From positions 271,887-335,886 of the forward strand of contig JACRFB010000001.1 of the NCBI GenBank assembly GCA_016218045.1: a DNA stretch of 64,000 nucleotides, in the 5' to 3' direction. This DNA is from Ignavibacteriota bacterium. GTDB taxonomy: Bacteria; Bacteroidota; Ignavibacteria; SZUA-365. Each line of letters opens with the position of its first letter. Within the stretch, counting starts at the first letter, position 1. The notes beneath the pieces are model-generated. The model did not search any database, was not told the origin of the DNA, and saw only the letters and a program-made list of their open reading frames with translations. The position numbers were made by a program, and so were the translations under genes. Shown piece by piece: positions 26,274 to 35,759 of the stretch.

Positions 26274-26753
26274 CCGAAAAATCTCCTGATTGTGAAATGG
26301 ATTAGAAGGGATAGACTGGTTGATGCATGCTGTGAAGATGTGTGTGCTTCCTAGCCGCTGCTCATTCAGTTCCTCCTGTGAATACATGAGACATTAGTTC
26401 CTTAGAAAATCCAGTTGAATTGTTTTGCGTCGTTGATAAGAAAATGAAGCCTTGTAATATAGAGCACGGGTACTTTCCAAACAACCGTATCACTCGTTTA
26501 CCGCGCTCACCCGCGTCTGGACACGATCGGGGCAGAAATGATACTGCAACATCCTTGCCAAAGATATATACGGCCAAAACGACAAGAAAATGGTTGTTTT
26601 GCTCTCCGCGTCAAAATTCTGACGCCTACGAATCTCTCGTTTTCAAATTTTGACGGACCAGGGCTGGAAACTAGTTTTCACGTGTCGGGATGTCGACTTC
26701 CTCCATTGCGGGTGACAGGGATGGCGGTTATATGTGACTGTTGCTGATTTTCC
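26274..26753. other. 480-bp gap upstream of the giant secreted-protein gene
   Basis: No convincing gene is seen; small reading frames here lack conserved features. It holds the Shine-Dalgarno AGGAG of the giant gene and a promoter-like TATCTTTG on the minus strand. This implies a leader of nearly 290 bases. The gap is more AT-rich than the flanking genes. Confidence 0.5.
26559..26590 (-). promoter_or_regulatory. Candidate promoter of the giant secreted-protein gene
   Basis: On the minus strand TATCTTTG (26566-26559) matches TAnnTTTG exactly. The -33 region has only TTTT at a 20-base spacing or CTTG at 16, so it is weak. Confidence 0.4.
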
Positions 26754-27446
26754 TTATCGCAGATCGATGATGTCCGTGCCTGAGGGCGCCTTGAACTCGA
26801 ACCGAGTATCAGGGATGCCTTTGTCTATCGCGACATCCTTGATCGTGTACGTCGTGACCGTACCGCCCGATTCGGTTGCTTCAATTTTTCGGATAATCCA
26901 GTTTTTATTTACCCATATTTTCATTGTTCGCGCAGCGGGATTCCCCTCCTTGGGGGTGAGCTTCAGTACATAGCACGATTCGCCGAGCGACTTTTCTTCC
27001 CCGACCAAGGCCGAGAAATAATCCCGTGGATATTGGAGCAGCATGTTCTCGGGCGACAGCGAACGCGCGTCTTCCTTGTAAGTATTAACAACGAGCTGCT
27101 TGTTCTGCGGCGAGTACGACCACGACGTCTTGCCGTCGGTTACCAACACGCGTTGTTCGGTTTCGATCCGATACTTGTTTTTCTTCTTGAAATACAGTGT
27201 GCCCGAAGTCTGTTGTTCGAGCCGAGATACTTTGAAACGTACACTCTGGGTGAAGACGACGACTGCATCCTCCATGTCGTCGTATTTCTCCTGAACGTTT
27301 TCGATGATCTCTTTCGCGGTGATCCCGGCATATGCAACGACGTAGGCGGTGCCGAGCAGCATCAGCGCCGTGAGGATCTGCCATTGTGCCATTCTTCGCA
27401 CATCAGTGGTCCGCGTGGCCACTGGATTTGCCTTTGTTCGCGTCAT
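26754..27446 (-). CDS. lolA: LolA-like outer-membrane lipoprotein carrier
   Basis: A 230-residue periplasmic lipoprotein chaperone. After a hydrophobic export segment (ILTALMLLGTAYVVAYA) the mature part reads AKEIIENVQEKYDDMEDAVV, then GTLYFKKKNKYRIE and VTDGKTSWSYSPQNKQL. This is the half-barrel pattern of LolA. It ends with PDTRFEFKAPSGTDIIDLR. It carries lipoproteins from the inner to the outer membrane. The start ATG at 27446 overlaps the ftsK stop as ATGA; an internal Met19 just before the hydrophobic segment is an alternative start. The lolA-after-ftsK order is common in Bacteroidota. Confidence 0.9.
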   Translation of the reverse strand: MTRTKANPVATRTTDVRRMAQWQILTALMLLGTAYVVAYAGITAKEIIENVQEKYDDMEDAVVVFTQSVRFKVSRLEQQTSGTLYFKKKNKYRIETEQRVLVTDGKTSWSYSPQNKQLVVNTYKEDARSLSPENMLLQYPRDYFSALVGEEKSLGESCYVLKLTPKEGNPAARTMKIWVNKNWIIRKIEATESGGTVTTYTIKDVAIDKGIPDTRFEFKAPSGTDIIDLR

Positions 27447-30217
27447 CGGTAATCCATCAACAGGGTGTCAATCTCATCTTCATTCTCTACCAGAACTTCG
27501 CGGGACTTGCTTCCGTCCGCAGGGCCCACCACACCCGCAATCTCCAACTGGTCAACAATGCGAGCAGCACGCGAGTACCCGATTTTCAATCGCCGTTGGA
27601 GCAGCGACACTGAACCCTGCTGATGGCGCACGATCAAATGAGCGGCCTCGAGTATGAGCTCATCGTTCTCAAGCGAATCTTCGCGGGACTGCCCCTTGCG
27701 TGAAGTTTTAAGGGAGGGCAACTGATACGGCCGCAAATAACCGCGTTGGTCGGCGATAAATTCCACCACCCGCTCGACCTCGGCCGTGCTGAGAAAGGCG
27801 TTTTGCACGCGCACCGGTTTTGGCTGGCCGCTTGGCTGATACAGCATGTCGCCATTTCCGAGAAGCTGATCCGCACCCGTCCCATCGAGAATGGTCCGCG
27901 AGTCGATACGACTTGCAACCTGGTATGCAATTCTCGCGGAGAAATTGGCCTTGATGACTCCTGTCAGAACGTCCACGGAAGGCCTCTGTGTCGCGACAAT
28001 GAGATGAATGCCGACGGCGCGTGCCAGCTGTGCGAGACGTGCGATCGGCTCCTCCACTTCGCGCGCCGCGGTGATCATCAGGTCGGCAAGTTCATCGATG
28101 ATGACGACTATGTACGGCAGACGGTAGTGCGTAAGCGTGTCGCTCTCTTTGAGCGCTCCGGACTTTACCTTCACGTTGTAATCAGTCACATGACGCACAC
28201 CCGCTTTTGCGAGCTTGGTGTAGCGCATGTCCATCTCCATTTCCAGGCTCTTCAAAACAATGACCGCATTCGCAGGATCAGTAATGATTTCTTCGTCGAT
28301 ATCGGGACACGTTGCGAGGAAGTGGCGGCTGAGCCCGCGGTACTGCTGCAGTTCGATCTTCTTCGGATCGATCATGACAAACTTCACATCGGAAGGATGC
28401 GCTTTATACAGGATACTCGCGATCATCACATTGATCCCGACGCTCTTTCCCGATCCAGTCGCACCTGCAATAAGCAGGTGAGGCATCTTCGCGAGGTCGT
28501 CGATGAACACATCTCCCGTTATGGATTTTCCGAGTCCGAGCGGGAGGGAGTGACGGGCTTTCTGAAACACTGCCGATGATACCACGCTTTTAAAATTCAC
28601 CATTTCAGGGGAATTATTCGGAATTTCCACCCCGACGGCACTTTTACCCGGTATCGGCGCGATGATGCGAATACCGCGAGCTGCGAGTGCCAAGGCAAGA
28701 TCGTCAGAGAGAGAAACGATCTTGCTGATTTTAACACTGGAGTCTGGAACAAGCTCGAATTGTGTGACAACGGGACCAGGAATCACACGGATATCCCGGA
28801 TTCCGATTCCAAAAACGGACAACTTCTCAATAACCTGATCGGCTTTTAGCTTGAGTTCCTGATCGGAGATGACATGCGCTCGCTGGGCATCGTCGAGCAA
28901 GCTTTCGTTCGGGTATTGATATCCCGAAAGCTTTTCGAGCGACAGCTCCTTGTTTGTCTCCTCACTGTTGACATCCGACTCTGCAAAGGCCATCTTCTTT
29001 GCCACGGCCTGCTGCACCGCCTTTTTTTCGTGCTCGTTGATGAGCGGTTCTCCGGCATCGATCGGGGCCACGGTTTCATTCTGGACTGCCAGTGCCTCGA
29101 CTGGTGTTCGTTTTGCCACATCCTCTTTATCGCGTGACAAAGACGGCGCCTTCTGCGATGCGTCCGGTTTTAAATTCGGCTGCTCGGCAGACTTCCCATT
29201 CCGATCGTCACCGTATAATCCGCGCAACTCCTCAACGTTCTCCTTGGAAATTACTCCATTCGAGCGCGGCGATGAGTCTGAAGACAACGCGGGAGCCATG
29301 TTGCCGTTCAGCGGTGCGTCGGTGCGGGCGATAGAGACAGGCACATGACGCGGGGTGTCGATCGCCTGCACGGGCGCTGATGAAGGTACGGGGCGAGGCG
29401 GAACGGATTCAACCCGTTTTTTCGCAGGGAGAATAACATCCGGAACGGGATCCGGCACCGGCGGTAGATCCGCCTCAGCCAGTGACGCGGCTTCACGTTC
29501 GCGCCGCAATTCACGTATCGCGTCACCATGCATACTTGAGATGAGGGCACCTGCAAGGCGGCGCACCCGATCCAGCGTACGATGTATGTCGTAATCGACT
29601 GCGATGATCGCGAGAATTACGCCGGTTGCAATGACACCAATTATGCCGCCCGTTGTTCCAATCAATCGCGACAGGAGACCCGCCGCAAAATCACCGACGT
29701 TTCCAGCCCAGGCGGGCGAAATATCAGGCATCCAGGGAACAAGGCGTAGCAGTCCGAAAAATGTTGCGAGGAGGAGAACGAAGAGAACGGAATAATTCGT
29801 GTAATAACTCAGGACGCGCAGATCTTTTTTTCGGAGAATGAACCATCCCCAAATCGCCAGCCCTATCGGGAGTGCGATAGAGAAGAATCCCACCGTCGCG
29901 TTTATGAGAAATCCGGCGAGCAATGCGCCGAACAGGCCCAACCAGTTCCGGGTTAAGTCGGCGCGTGCCTGGATGTCGGGATCGCCACCAAACAGACGGA
30001 GCAGATCACCAGCGCCGAGATCGGCACTTGACTGATCCGCCGACGAGTAGGAGACAATAGCGAGGAACAACAGCATGGCGCATACGATCATCAGTATTCC
30101 GATGATATCGAGCTTGCGCCCAGGGTCGAGGCTGCGCTTCGTCTTCTGTTCGCGTGACGCGTCGGTATTAGTGCTTTTGCGTCTCACCGTCCTCTGAATG
30201 ACAAAGTGGAACCGCAC
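27443..30217 (-). CDS. ftsK: FtsK/SpoIIIE DNA translocase
   Basis: A 924-residue septal DNA pump used in chromosome segregation. Four or five membrane segments occupy residues 35-205. A low-complexity, proline- and charge-rich linker follows to about 440. The motor domain has GATGSGKSVGIN (Walker A, near residue 585), VIIDELADLM (Walker B) and ARAVGIHLIVATQRPSVDV. The C-terminal winged-helix gamma domain has LIVRHQQGSVSLLQRRLKIG and SRAARIVDQLE. The reported start is a GTG 30 bases after the gcvT stop; the N-terminal few residues are uncertain. Length is normal for the family. Confidence 0.95.
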   Translation of the reverse strand: MRFHFVIQRTVRRKSTNTDASREQKTKRSLDPGRKLDIIGILMIVCAMLLFLAIVSYSSADQSSADLGAGDLLRLFGGDPDIQARADLTRNWLGLFGALLAGFLINATVGFFSIALPIGLAIWGWFILRKKDLRVLSYYTNYSVLFVLLLATFFGLLRLVPWMPDISPAWAGNVGDFAAGLLSRLIGTTGGIIGVIATGVILAIIAVDYDIHRTLDRVRRLAGALISSMHGDAIRELRREREAASLAEADLPPVPDPVPDVILPAKKRVESVPPRPVPSSAPVQAIDTPRHVPVSIARTDAPLNGNMAPALSSDSSPRSNGVISKENVEELRGLYGDDRNGKSAEQPNLKPDASQKAPSLSRDKEDVAKRTPVEALAVQNETVAPIDAGEPLINEHEKKAVQQAVAKKMAFAESDVNSEETNKELSLEKLSGYQYPNESLLDDAQRAHVISDQELKLKADQVIEKLSVFGIGIRDIRVIPGPVVTQFELVPDSSVKISKIVSLSDDLALALAARGIRIIAPIPGKSAVGVEIPNNSPEMVNFKSVVSSAVFQKARHSLPLGLGKSITGDVFIDDLAKMPHLLIAGATGSGKSVGINVMIASILYKAHPSDVKFVMIDPKKIELQQYRGLSRHFLATCPDIDEEIITDPANAVIVLKSLEMEMDMRYTKLAKAGVRHVTDYNVKVKSGALKESDTLTHYRLPYIVVIIDELADLMITAAREVEEPIARLAQLARAVGIHLIVATQRPSVDVLTGVIKANFSARIAYQVASRIDSRTILDGTGADQLLGNGDMLYQPSGQPKPVRVQNAFLSTAEVERVVEFIADQRGYLRPYQLPSLKTSRKGQSREDSLENDELILEAAHLIVRHQQGSVSLLQRRLKIGYSRAARIVDQLEIAGVVGPADGSKSREVLVENEDEIDTLLMDYR

Positions 30218-30247
30218 TGCGTCTCCGGCCTCGGGGCCGGGACCACG

Positions 30248-31336
30248 TCAGGAGTTCTTCTGAATGAAAGGAATTTTAACAACCTTGGCTGGGACGTCCT
30301 GATTACGGATACGTACATGCACCGTGCTTCCGGGTTCTGCGCAGGTGCTCGGGACGTATCCCATGGCGATGCCTTTTTCAAGCATCGGCGACATTGTGCC
30401 GCTCGTGATTACACCCGCGGGTGTGCCGTCAACGATAACGTCATACCCGTGACGCGGAACGCTCCGGCCCTCGACGAGCAGTCCGACGAGTTTACGGGGC
30501 ATTCCGGCTTCTTTGGCTTTCAGAAGCACGTCGCGGCCAATAAAATCGCCCTTCGCGAGCTTCGTAATCCAGCCGAGTCCCGCCTCAAGAGGATGCGTTG
30601 TCTGGTCGATATCGTTGCCGTAGAGGCAAAATCCCACTTCAAGACGCAACGTGTCGCGGGCTCCGAGTCCAATAGCGGCGATGTCATATGGTTTGCCTGC
30701 CTCAAAGATTGCATCCCACATTTTAGATGCGAGCACCGGATCGTTCTTGAAATACACCTCAAAACCAAGCTCACCGGTATAGCCGGTGCGGGAGATGAGA
30801 CACTCGATCCCTGCCACGGTTCCACGCAGGAAGGAGTAATACGGCATGGATGCGAGATCAAGATCCGTCAATACCCGCATGGTGTCGAGCGATTTCGGGC
30901 CCTGAATTGCAAGCAGCGCAGTGTCATCACTCTTGTCGATAAGCTGCACGTCGCCCGAAACATGTTCGGACAGCCATGCAAAGTCCTTCTCCATGTTCGA
31001 GGCGTTTACAACAAGCTGCACATAATCGCCGCAGTGGTACACAAGCAAATCATCCACGATGCCGGCGTTGTCGTAACACAGGGCGGAGTACTGGACTTTT
31101 CCTTCCTCGAGACGCGAGACATCGTTGGTAGTCATGCGCTGCACGAATGCAAAGGCGTCCTTGCCGCGCACTTCGAATTCGCCCATGTGGGTTACGTCGA
31201 AGACTCCGACGGTCGTACGCACGCGTTTGTGTTCTGCGATGATACCCTCATACTGAATGGGCATGTGGAAGCCGGCAAACTCGACCATCTTTGCGCCGAG
31301 GCCAATGTGTTTTTCGTGAAACGGAGTGAGTTTCAT
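30248..31336 (-). CDS. gcvT: Glycine cleavage system T protein (aminomethyltransferase)
   Basis: A 362-residue tetrahydrofolate-dependent aminomethyltransferase. It begins [20 protein letters not shown] and contains [40 protein letters not shown] and a C-terminal [14 protein letters not shown], all GcvT signatures. It releases ammonia and methylene-THF from the aminomethyl group on the H protein. The ATG at 31336 is chosen over an in-frame TTG at 31384 that lies inside tal, because conserved sequence begins at MKLTPF. No gcvH or gcvP lies in the window. Confidence 0.95.
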   Translation of the reverse strand: MKLTPFHEKHIGLGAKMVEFAGFHMPIQYEGIIAEHKRVRTTVGVFDVTHMGEFEVRGKDAFAFVQRMTTNDVSRLEEGKVQYSALCYDNAGIVDDLLVYHCGDYVQLVVNASNMEKDFAWLSEHVSGDVQLIDKSDDTALLAIQGPKSLDTMRVLTDLDLASMPYYSFLRGTVAGIECLISRTGYTGELGFEVYFKNDPVLASKMWDAIFEAGKPYDIAAIGLGARDTLRLEVGFCLYGNDIDQTTHPLEAGLGWITKLAKGDFIGRDVLLKAKEAGMPRKLVGLLVEGRSVPRHGYDVIVDGTPAGVITSGTMSPMLEKGIAMGYVPSTCAEPGSTVHVRIRNQDVPAKVVKIPFIQKNS

Positions 31337-31376
31337 GGGACCATGTGCTTGTGTATGAATGTCGGTCTGATAGGAA

Positions 31377-32030
31377 TCAGACAAGTTTCGCTTCGTTCTT
31401 CTTCCAGTCGGCGAGGAAGCGTTCGAGACCCGCGTCAGTCAACGGATGGTGGAAAAGCTGCTCAATAATCTTGTAGGGAATCGTCGCAACGTCGGCACCA
31501 GCGAGCGCGCTCTGGAGCGCATGAATGGGGTGCCTGATGCTCGCGGCCAGCACCTGAGTGGAAAAGGTGTAGTTCTGGTAGATTTGCACAATCTGGCGGA
31601 TGAGATCCATTCCGTCTATCGAAATATCGTCGAGGCGGCCGACAAAAGGCGAGACATACGTCGCTCCGGCCTTCGCCGCAAGGAGAGCCTGCATCGGGGA
31701 AAAACACAACGTGACGTTGGTATGAATCTGTTCCGACGACAACACCCGCACCGCCTTCAAACCCTCCCGCACGAGAGGCACCTTCACAACGATATTCGGA
31801 TGGATTGCTGCAAGTTCACGCCCTTCGCGGATAATACCCTCGGCGTCGATCGACACGACTTCGGCGCTTATTGGCCCATCAACAACGGACAGTATTTCAT
31901 CGAGCAACTGCCTGAAGTTCTTACCTTCCTTTGCAACGAGAGAAGGATTTGTCGTGACTCCGTCGATCACACCCATGCTGGCGGCTTCACGGATTTCCCT
32001 GATGTCGGCACTATCGATGAATATCTTCAT
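31377..32030 (-). CDS. tal: Transaldolase, small TalC/fructose-6-phosphate aldolase type
   Basis: A 217-residue class I aldolase beginning [33 protein letters not shown] follows, then the Schiff-base lysine in VVKVPL (Lys83). [19 protein letters not shown] and [11 protein letters not shown] complete the match to the short TalC subfamily. It interconverts sugar phosphates in the pentose-phosphate pathway. Short transaldolases and fructose-6-phosphate aldolases are hard to tell apart; genome context in this phylum favours transaldolase. It precedes gcvT by 40 bases. Confidence 0.93.
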   Translation of the reverse strand: MKIFIDSADIREIREAASMGVIDGVTTNPSLVAKEGKNFRQLLDEILSVVDGPISAEVVSIDAEGIIREGRELAAIHPNIVVKVPLVREGLKAVRVLSSEQIHTNVTLCFSPMQALLAAKAGATYVSPFVGRLDDISIDGMDLIRQIVQIYQNYTFSTQVLAASIRHPIHALQSALAGADVATIPYKIIEQLFHHPLTDAGLERFLADWKKNEAKLV

Positions 32031-32228
32031 GGTCGGCCTGAAAAAGAACTTTAAATGGATGGCTGCAACTCAAAGCGTGAAAATACAAAAGCGGAATTTT
32101 CCACGCAATAATAGGGAAGGATTTCGAGCGGTTTTTTTCGAGGGCCGGCAAAGGATCGAAGCAGGCCTGGCGCGCAGAAGGGAAACTGTGGCCCGAGCCT
32201 TCGAGGGAAATATCAAGAGGGTTGCGGC

Positions 32229-32666
32229 CTAGACAGACCGGCTCATTTTTGCTTCCGCGTAGGAATTCTCGGTCTCATGAATTCGGACCGTTAGCTCCGT
32301 AATCCGAGGCTGTTTGGCAATGACTTCCCAAATCTTATCGAGGAAATAGCGCGTAATGTTTTCAGCCGTCGATTGAAAAGGGACGAGAGCACATTTGAAT
32401 CCCTGGAATGCGAGAAAATCCCGCATGACAGAATCCCCTGTATAACAGAGGAAGGCATGATCAAGCGGCTCAACCAGAGGTTGCACCGCAAGTTTGAGAT
32501 CACCGTAATCGATGAGCATCCCATTCTCATCGCACTGCCCCGCCACTTCAACCCACATGCGATACGAGTGGCCGTGAATATTCGCGCAGCCACCCTCGTG
32601 GAACGGGAGCCGGTGCCCCATTTCCCAGTGGAACAGGCGTGCGATGCGTACTGTGTCCATGTCCAT
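32229..32666 (-). CDS. queD: QueD, 6-carboxy-5,6,7,8-tetrahydropterin synthase
   Basis: A 145-residue member of the 6-pyruvoyl-tetrahydropterin synthase family. The zinc ligands are HRLPFH and HGHSYR. The catalytic cysteine lies in CANIHGH (Cys27), the Cys-x3-His-Gly-His spacing of QueD. LIDYGDLK, LDHAFL and a late glutamate in VRIHETENS complete the site. It makes the carboxy-tetrahydropterin precursor of queuosine. Two Met codons (residues 1 and 3) are possible starts. Confidence 0.94.
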   Translation of the reverse strand: MDMDTVRIARLFHWEMGHRLPFHEGGCANIHGHSYRMWVEVAGQCDENGMLIDYGDLKLAVQPLVEPLDHAFLCYTGDSVMRDFLAFQGFKCALVPFQSTAENITRYFLDKIWEVIAKQPRITELTVRIHETENSYAEAKMSRSV

Positions 32667-32752
32667 GCATTAGATCCAGTTTGTGTGCGTTGGCGCCCTC
32701 GTCGGGCATCGAACGGAAAATTACACCCGACTCGAAGTGTGATCCAAGGCCC

Positions 32753-33859
32753 TTATTTCTGCACACGAGTGATGACAATCCCGGCAGCCACAAGAAAGAG
32801 CATATTCGGAAGCCAGGCGGCGAGGATTGCGGGTATCGAACCGTTGTACCCGAATATCTGGCTAAGCTTCTGTCCAACCAGATACACAAAACAGAGAAAG
32901 ATGCTGATTCCGAACTGAACCGAAAGCCCGCTGCGCCGTTTTACAGATGCAAAAGGGACTGCAAAAAAAACGACAATCAGGGATGCGAACGGAAAGGCGA
33001 TTTTCCCGTGGTAATCCACCAATAACCGGTCGATGTCGCTTCCCGCGCGCCTCTGGCGGTCTATGTAATCGCGCAATTCATCGAGTTCCATCTCTTCAGG
33101 CTTCTGTTGCATCCGCGCTATTACTTCCGGCGTCAGCGCGAGTACCGGCGCATCGAGCGAATCATCTCGCTCCACGGTCTCGCGACGAGCAGCTTTGAGA
33201 GACGAGTCGTGAAGGAAGGTCCGCGAGGTCGCGTTCTGAAGTTTCCATCGTCGACGGGGTAGATCCCAGCGCATCGACGCCGCATCAATACGTTTTTGCA
33301 TGACCGTCGGGTCGGTAGTCCGGAATTGCTGAATCGAGACGCGCCGAGCAGTCAAGACCGACTCATCAAAGTACTCCACCGATACGATTCTGTTGTCGGT
33401 GTCTTGAAAATACATGTTGTACCTGCCGCCGACACGCAAGTTCTTTTTAAGGTACTCGCGTTCGATTGAGAGTCGCGCCGCATTGATCCGTGGTACCAGA
33501 TAGCCATCGAACCCCAACATCCCAAGACTGACCAGCAGCGCCAGCGCAAGGAACGGCCGCATATACCGGCTTAAACTCACACCGCTGCATTTAATGATGG
33601 TGAGTTCGTTTGTTGCGCTCATCTTTCCGACAACAAAGAGGCCGGACAGCAGCAGTGCAACTGGAACCATCAAGCTGAGGATACGCGGAAGAAAGTACAC
33701 GTAATAGGCGGCGATCATATGTGTCGGCACATTCTCGTCGATGAAATCATCCAGATTTTCGATCATGTCGACCATGATGAAGATCACGCTGAAGGCGATG
33801 ATCGCAAACAGCGATACCTTGAGAAACTGCATGGCCAGATGGCGATCGAGGCGCGTCAT
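32753..33859 (-). CDS. lptG: LptG-type permease of the LPS export ABC transporter
   Basis: A 368-residue YjgP/YjgQ-family protein. It has three N-terminal membrane segments (FLKVSLFAIIAFSVIFIMV and others), a periplasmic beta-jellyroll of about 170 residues and three C-terminal membrane segments ending LPNMLFLVAAGIVITR. MSATNELTIIKCSGVSLSRY after the second helix is the family's cytoplasmic coupling motif for LptB. With LptF it extracts lipopolysaccharide from the inner membrane. Its ATG directly abuts the lptF stop. Confidence 0.9.
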   Translation of the reverse strand: MTRLDRHLAMQFLKVSLFAIIAFSVIFIMVDMIENLDDFIDENVPTHMIAAYYVYFLPRILSLMVPVALLLSGLFVVGKMSATNELTIIKCSGVSLSRYMRPFLALALLVSLGMLGFDGYLVPRINAARLSIEREYLKKNLRVGGRYNMYFQDTDNRIVSVEYFDESVLTARRVSIQQFRTTDPTVMQKRIDAASMRWDLPRRRWKLQNATSRTFLHDSSLKAARRETVERDDSLDAPVLALTPEVIARMQQKPEEMELDELRDYIDRQRRAGSDIDRLLVDYHGKIAFPFASLIVVFFAVPFASVKRRSGLSVQFGISIFLCFVYLVGQKLSQIFGYNGSIPAILAAWLPNMLFLVAAGIVITRVQK

Positions 33860-35338
33860 TCAGGACTCGTGCGGATTGTGTACCGTCGATTGATGCTCCA
33901 CGCGCCATGCACGCGGGATCAAACGTGTAAACACGGACCAGTCAATGACCCAGGTTTCTCGCGCGGTTTTAATCGCCAGAAGCACCCCGATGGTACCGAG
34001 CACCATGTTCGCAGCCCACATGCCAACAAATGGCGTGAGAATGTTCCTGTCTGCAAGCTTCTCTCCGCCTATCAGAAAGGCCCAATAAAAGAGGAAAAAT
34101 CCCAAGCTGATTCCTGCTCCAACACCGAATCCTCCGCGCCGCGCCATCATGCCTAGCGGAGCACCGATGAGAACAAAGACAAGACACGCAGCGGGGATCG
34201 AGTACTTCTTGTATACTTCGACCAGGTATTTATTGACCTGCGTCTCGTCGTAGTCGATGGAGCTCTGTTCGGCGGCAATCATCGCCTGTGATTGCCGGAG
34301 GTTTCCCACAACACGCATGATGGCGTCGAGCGTGTCACGCCTAGTGGACACACCATGCACCGGGGACAGAATCGTATCCGGATCCACATCTGTCAGCATG
34401 GGTTCGAATGCATCTGCCGCGAAGGGGTCGGCGGGATCGCGTTCGTGTCGCATTAAGGTCCATGGAGAAATATCACGAATAATTCTCTGATGAAGAGCTT
34501 GCTGCTTTTTACCCTGCAAGGCGCTGATGGAGTCCACTATTCCCTCCATCATCTGCGCGCTCATGGTCCGGTCGTCTCGTTGTGCGGATGAAGCATCGCT
34601 TCGCTGAAAGCCGAAGCCGGAGGCCGGGATGCTGACGCGATGCCGCGAAAAACGGAGCGTGCGGTAGGAACGCGACTTGTCGGAATCGATTTCATGGATT
34701 TCACCATTTCGAAGATCCATGATCACTTTCGAATAGTCTGGTGAAAACGCCACACTGCCATGAGCCGCGGTCACAACCACCGATTTTTCCGGCCGGGACA
34801 GATCATAGATAGTCACGCCTTCCAGATCATTCGTTTTTTCAAACGTCTTCCTGACGAGGATGCGGTAATTCGGCAACTGATCGTCGGTGGTGAACACTCC
34901 GGCCTGGAGCGACAGCGTGGGCTTGATCCGCAGAATATCGGTCATGAGTGTGCGGAGGCGGATATTCGCTTCGGGCAGCACGCGGTTATTAAACAGGATT
35001 AGGCCCCAGGTGACCAACCCTGTCATGAAAAAAACCGGCAGCAACATGCGGTAGAGGCTCATGCCGCTTGCCCGCATGATGACGACCTCGTTGGTGGACG
35101 AGAGATTTCCGAAGGCCATCAAGGTTGCAACCAACACCGACATCGGCACGGAAAGAACCAGAATCCAAGCGAGATTCAAGGAAATCAGTTCAAGCACCAC
35201 CCAAATGCTCAGTCCTTTCCCGACGATGTCACCCGCGGATTTCATAAGGAACTGAAGTAGAAAGAGAAACACGATGACTGCGTTCGAGAAGAGGAACGGG
35301 CCGACGTGTGCCCTCAGGATGTGCCTTCCGAGAATCAT
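33860..35338 (-). CDS. lptF: LptF-type permease with an enlarged periplasmic region
   Basis: A 492-residue YjgP/YjgQ-family permease. The coupling motif LSSTNEVVIMRASGMSLYRM follows the second helix, and the C-terminal three helices begin near residue 385 (YSIPAACLVFVLIGAPLGMM). The region between the two helix triplets is about 265 residues, clearly longer than in LptG. The extra part (about 250-380) is largely helical and charged, with IVDSISALQGKKQQALHQR. Such extensions are common in Bacteroidota homologues. It is co-transcribed with lptG. Confidence 0.9.
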   Translation of the reverse strand: MILGRHILRAHVGPFLFSNAVIVFLFLLQFLMKSAGDIVGKGLSIWVVLELISLNLAWILVLSVPMSVLVATLMAFGNLSSTNEVVIMRASGMSLYRMLLPVFFMTGLVTWGLILFNNRVLPEANIRLRTLMTDILRIKPTLSLQAGVFTTDDQLPNYRILVRKTFEKTNDLEGVTIYDLSRPEKSVVVTAAHGSVAFSPDYSKVIMDLRNGEIHEIDSDKSRSYRTLRFSRHRVSIPASGFGFQRSDASSAQRDDRTMSAQMMEGIVDSISALQGKKQQALHQRIIRDISPWTLMRHERDPADPFAADAFEPMLTDVDPDTILSPVHGVSTRRDTLDAIMRVVGNLRQSQAMIAAEQSSIDYDETQVNKYLVEVYKKYSIPAACLVFVLIGAPLGMMARRGGFGVGAGISLGFFLFYWAFLIGGEKLADRNILTPFVGMWAANMVLGTIGVLLAIKTARETWVIDWSVFTRLIPRAWRVEHQSTVHNPHES

Positions 35339-35703
35339 ACGACCGCCTGCAATGCACCATCACACCGCATGGTCACAGTGTCTCCGTCGTCATAGGCGCG
35401 ATCCGATATCCGACCGGGTGCGTCCGCTTCCTTGACTCCCCGCGGCACGCAATATTTCTGCATTGAATCAGTCGCATGAAAAAATATACCTTTGATCGGC
35501 GTGAACTCCAATGACGAACCGTGTCTCTCATGAGCAATCACGTATTTCTGCCCCTTCATTTTGTTGCACGTATTGCACGATTGTTCGTAGTTTTGAAGCT
35601 TGACAGAATCAGATAACGACGGAACCGAATATTTTGAGACCTCTCCAACACGAGTTTCCCACCAAACACAGGCGTCTATCGACACCTCCGCTACAGCGTT
35701 CAT
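35335..35703 (-). CDS. Hypothetical 122-residue reading frame overlapping the lptF start
   Basis: The frame ends with a TGA that overlaps the lptF ATG (ATGA), as coupled genes often do. The protein is polar and cysteine-containing (SCNTCNKMKGQ), with no signal peptide or membrane segment. No Shine-Dalgarno sequence precedes its ATG and I recognise no homologue. It may be a chance frame in the 420-bp divergent gap between lptF and sprA, which otherwise shows no feature apart from AGGAG at 35733. Confidence 0.3.
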   Translation of the reverse strand: MNAVAEVSIDACVWWETRVGEVSKYSVPSLSDSVKLQNYEQSCNTCNKMKGQKYVIAHERHGSSLEFTPIKGIFFHATDSMQKYCVPRGVKEADAPGRISDRAYDDGDTVTMRCDGALQAVV

Positions 35704-35759
35704 AAGTTGATTTTATCCACGACTGTACTTTCAGGAGTGTCATTCTGAACCCCTTACGT

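Noticed and set aside
19794..26354. A 2186-codon open frame on the plus strand, antisense to the giant secreted-protein gene
   Set aside because: It mirrors the giant gene. The minus-strand protein has a signal peptide, ribosome site and sorting domain, whereas the antisense translation is low-complexity and Arg/Thr/Val-rich. It reflects avoidance of TTA, CTA and TCA codons in a GC-leaning gene.
30206..31468. A 420-codon plus-strand frame opposite gcvT
   Set aside because: Opposite a clearly conserved gene, with no recognisable domains; a codon-usage shadow.
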